From Deltaproteobacteria bacterium UBA2221 (GTDB lineage Bacteria; Desulfobacterota; Syntrophorhabdia; Syntrophorhabdales; WCHB1-27), in NCBI GenBank assembly GCA_002328485.1, contig DCUF01000015.1:1-9620 (forward strand): a stretch of DNA of 9,620 nucleotides, read 5' to 3'. Positions 7,625 through 9,620 of this stretch are shown here, in pieces (the first letter of the stretch is position 1; every line of letters starts with the position of its first letter). The position numbers were made by a program, and so were the translations under genes. Below the pieces are notes generated by a model that saw nothing but the letters and a program-made list of their open reading frames with translations, was not told the DNA's origin and searched no databases.

Positions 7625-8059
7625 TTACCCCCCTCTTGACTTTCTGTAGTCTTGCATGGCCGCTCGGAGCACATTCGATGCCAGCAGAGCGCAATGCTCA
7701 CTTTCCTCAGGTAAACCCCCAAGGGCTTCCAATATCATCTCTGGAGTGATGCCTTGAGCCTCGTCAAGACTCTTTGAATAAGCCAACTCCGTTGCCATAC
7801 TGCCGGAAGCAATACTTGTAGCGCAACCGTCGGTAGTATATTTGATCTCCGTAATCCGATTACCTTCTACCTTCAGGCCGATTTGCATGGTGTCTCCGCA
7901 AGGACCTGTGATTCTGGAAAACCCGTCAGGCTTCCCAATGGTCCCCCAATTTCTGGGAGACCGCCATCGTTCCAGGACTTGTGGGCCGTGGTGCTCCTCA
8001 GCCTCACTCAGTATCGTTTCCTGCAGTTCCTTAGCCCAATCATCCAATTTGTCGTTCAT
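7625..8059 (-). CDS. IscU/NifU-like iron-sulfur cluster assembly scaffold
   Basis: A cytoplasmic scaffold of the IscU/NifU N-terminal family, 144 residues. The three cluster-ligand cysteines are present: Cys54 in GPCGD (with the conserved Asp56), Cys79 in TDGCATSIAS and Cys123 in EHCALLAS, where His122 matches the fourth ligand. In the family these build a [2Fe-2S] or [4Fe-4S] cluster for delivery to target proteins. The N-terminal EHHGPQVLERWRSPRNWG is the longer type common in anaerobes rather than proteobacterial IscU. The start is ATG 8057-8059 with GGAGGTG directly upstream. An upstream extension to 8116 is possible but has no better start. As the first gene of the minus-strand run, it links Fe-S assembly to the metal transporter that follows. 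No cysteine desulfurase gene is in the window. Confidence 0.93.
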   Translation of the reverse strand: MNDKLDDWAKELQETILSEAEEHHGPQVLERWRSPRNWGTIGKPDGFSRITGPCGDTMQIGLKVEGNRITEIKYTTDGCATSIASGSMATELAYSKSLDEAQGITPEMILEALGGLPEESEHCALLASNVLRAAMQDYRKSRGG

Positions 8060-8378
8060 GCGCACCTCCACTGTGCCGTTCCCAATCATGTTGCATATAA
8101 AAGGCCAAGGGGTCACCTGAAGTATCCTCCAGTTTTCTTGAGGATTTTAAGGAGGCGACGCAAAACTCCATACTGGTACCTTTGTAAAATGCATGGTTGT
8201 TGCGCCTCTGACAAATGCATACCGCAGTGGCGGCGGTTACTATTCGTTTATCTACTTGGGCGTAGTCTAAAGGATCTTGACCTTTCACGTACCCGGCACA
8301 TTTCTTGTTAACCCAGTAGGTAGGACGGAAGGGTTAGAACGACCGCCCGTCGTCACGTCTAAGGGGTAAGGAGAAAGG
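8060..8378. promoter_or_regulatory. Divergent spacer between scaffold and ferredoxin genes
   Basis: About 319 bases separate the two divergent gene sets, so promoters for both should be here. I find no confident -35/-10 pair on either strand; TTGACC at 8277-8282 lacks a matching -10. Small dyads are present: ATCCTC (8124-8129) with GAGGAT (8140-8145), and GACGG (8324-8328) with CCGTC (8347-8351). AAATGCAT occurs twice (8187-8194, 8213-8220), 26 bases apart. None is a clear terminator, riboswitch or known operator. No RNA gene was recognised. Confidence 0.4.
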
Positions 8379-8558
8379 ATGGCGGTTTCAATTGATCACG
8401 ATAGATGTAACGGGTGCGGCACATGCGTTCAGGACTGCATGTTAGGGGCCTTGGCGGTAACGGACGGCATAGCCATGGTCGATGAAGATTTATGCGTCGA
8501 ATGCGGTGTCTGCACCGTTGATTCTTGTCCAGCTGACGCAATCTCTCTGCCGGCTTAA
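8379..8558 (+). CDS. Small 2[4Fe-4S] ferredoxin
   Basis: A 59-residue bacterial-type ferredoxin, about the usual length for this class. The first cluster motif uses Cys10, Cys13, Cys16 and Cys20, with Met after the last cysteine where Pro is normal. The second uses Cys39, Cys42, Cys45 and Cys50 followed by Pro; here the last gap is four residues (CTVDSCP) instead of three. Eight cysteines therefore remain for two [4Fe-4S] clusters with slightly altered surroundings, which could shift reduction potential. The ATG follows AAGGAG (8368-8373) at ideal spacing. It sits 28 bases before the radical SAM gene, so it is a natural candidate to supply that enzyme's electrons. Confidence 0.9.
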   Translation: MAVSIDHDRCNGCGTCVQDCMLGALAVTDGIAMVDEDLCVECGVCTVDSCPADAISLPA

Positions 8559-8586
8559 GGGGCGATCACAAACGGGGTATAGTCTT

Positions 8587-9558
8587 ATGGGTTATGTCAA
8601 GCACAAGGGCTACATCTTTGGGCCGGTTCCCTCCCGCCGATTGGGCAGATCACTCGGCGTGGATCTCGTTCCATTCAAGACGTGTACCTTTGACTGCATC
8701 TACTGCCAACTTGGCCATACGACGAACAAAACAATAGAACGGCGCGAGTGGGTACCATTGCGAGAGGTGCTGGACGAGCTTCGATCGAAACTGACGCTAA
8801 AACCTGATTACATTACCCTTGCCGGCTCAGGAGAACCAACCCTCTATTCGCGGATCGGGGACTTGATGGATGAGATCCGCCTCATGACCGATATCCCGGT
8901 CGCGGTCATTACGAATGGTTCTCTTCTTTGGAAGGATGAGGTTCGCCGCCAGTTGCGGCATGCCAATGTGGTTATCCCCTCCCTTGATGCAGGAGATGAG
9001 ATGCTTTTCAGGACAATAAACAGACCTCACCCTGCCATCACCTACGAATGGCTACTGGACGGTCTATCCGCATTTCGACAGGAGTTTCGGGGCAAGTACT
9101 GGCTCGAAGTGTTTCTTTTGGACGGATATACGGCGATCGACGGCGAAGTGAGAAAAATCGCCAAAAAGGCTCAAGAGATCCAGGCTGATCTGGTTCAGCT
9201 CAACACCTGCGTTCGGCCTGCTACGGAGGACTATGCACGTCCCGTTCCTTGGCGAAGATTGGTTGAGCTGGCAGATATTTTCACGCCTGCGGCAGAAGTC
9301 GTCGTTGATTATCGGAGTGGTGCGCCCCAGTCGGAATCGACGTCCGGCCCCACGGACATACTGCAAATGCTACAAAGGCGGCCGTGTACCGCTGAGGACA
9401 TAGCGGCCGGGCTTCGCATGGACCCGGCTACCGTACGTAAGGAGATCGAAAGACTTTTGCAGGAAGGTGTGATCGAGGCCAGAAAGGTTGATCCCAAACG
9501 GACCCATTACGTGGCCAGGGACCTGTTGTGTGCCCATCCGCGAAAGCCAGCGAAATGA
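8587..9558 (+). CDS. Radical SAM protein (COG0731-like Fe-S oxidoreductase) with C-terminal winged-helix-like region
   Basis: A cytoplasmic radical SAM protein of 323 residues. The cluster motif CTFDCIYC (Cys33, Cys37, Cys40) binds the [4Fe-4S] cluster that cleaves S-adenosylmethionine, and the SAM-contact GSGEPTL is at 80-86. The opening GYIFGPVPSRRLGRSLGVD is typical of the COG0731 'Fe-S oxidoreductase' group. Residues about 255-312 look like a helix-turn-helix or winged-helix (TAEDIAAGLRMDPATVRKEI, then a basic wing), so it may bind nucleic acid. I use ATG 8587; the frame is open upstream to 8482, but that part overlaps the ferredoxin gene. The ribosome site is weak (GGGG near 8574-8577). 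The reaction and substrate of this group are not well established. Confidence 0.87.
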   Translation: MGYVKHKGYIFGPVPSRRLGRSLGVDLVPFKTCTFDCIYCQLGHTTNKTIERREWVPLREVLDELRSKLTLKPDYITLAGSGEPTLYSRIGDLMDEIRLMTDIPVAVITNGSLLWKDEVRRQLRHANVVIPSLDAGDEMLFRTINRPHPAITYEWLLDGLSAFRQEFRGKYWLEVFLLDGYTAIDGEVRKIAKKAQEIQADLVQLNTCVRPATEDYARPVPWRRLVELADIFTPAAEVVVDYRSGAPQSESTSGPTDILQMLQRRPCTAEDIAAGLRMDPATVRKEIERLLQEGVIEARKVDPKRTHYVARDLLCAHPRKPAK

Positions 9559-9590
9559 CGCATACCCAGCGAAGCTCCCTTCATTCCGCT

Positions 9591-9620
9591 GCCGGTGGAC
9601 AAAGGCAAAGGATCACCGGC
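9591..9620. repeat. Inverted repeat after the radical SAM gene, cut by the window edge
   Basis: GCCGGTG at 9591-9597 and CACCGGC at 9614-9620 form a 7-bp GC-rich stem around a 16-base loop, about 33 bases after the radical SAM stop. It could be a terminator hairpin, but any T-tract would lie beyond the window, so the role is open. Confidence 0.4.

Noticed and set aside
8113..8220. 35-codon minus-strand frame in the divergent spacer, with a basic C-terminus (RRLLKILKK)
   Set aside because: No ribosome site precedes its ATG and nothing else supports it; a frame this short is expected by chance.
8040..8288. 82-codon minus-strand frame over the spacer and the scaffold gene's 5' end
   Set aside because: It overlaps the well-supported scaffold gene in another frame and has no recognisable domain.

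Overview
The window looks like part of the chromosome of an anaerobic, iron-sulfur-rich bacterium, plausibly a sulfate- or sulfur-metabolising Desulfobacterota or Nitrospirota relative. This rests on gene content only: a CoA-disulfide-reductase-like enzyme fused to rhodanese, a NapH-type polyferredoxin, a NifX-like protein, a Fe-S scaffold, an 8-Cys ferredoxin and a radical SAM protein. No rRNA, tRNA or CRISPR array was seen.

Left part (1-2239): about 440 bases of degraded or unrecognised sequence, then a good sigma70-type promoter overlapped by G/C-tract dyads, and a 566-residue FAD/NAD(P) disulfide reductase with a C-terminal rhodanese domain. This gene probably handles CoA persulfide, polysulfide or sulfane sulfur.

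Middle part (about 2324-3942): a graveyard of broken genes. It holds, in order, the C-terminal tail of an ABC-transporter ATPase (minus strand), the left end and first 35 codons of an IS200/IS605 Y1 transposase, the first ~120 codons of an IS21-type istA with repeats upstream, a twice-frameshifted TOBE-like tail of a second ABC ATPase (plus strand), and an internal fragment of an IS3-family orfB. The two ABC tails point away from each other, suggesting that a transporter locus, possibly for molybdate or tungstate, was lost and replaced by insertion sequences.

Right part (about 3942-8059, minus strand): a gene run read from right to left. It comprises an IscU/NifU-like scaffold, the ATPase and permease of a zinc/manganese/iron-type (ABC-3) transporter, a small four-Cys protein of unknown function, a membrane polyferredoxin with two [4Fe-4S] ferredoxin motifs, and an exported NifX-like protein whose C-terminus is clipped by the IS3 fragment. 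Overlaps and short gaps in the first three genes indicate translational coupling; a 167-base gap separates these from the last three.

Far right (8379-9558, plus strand): a short ferredoxin and a radical SAM protein with a C-terminal winged-helix-like region diverge from the scaffold gene across a 319-base spacer. Together the right side reads as a metal import, Fe-S assembly and electron-transfer locus. The combined function is an inference; the individual families are clear.
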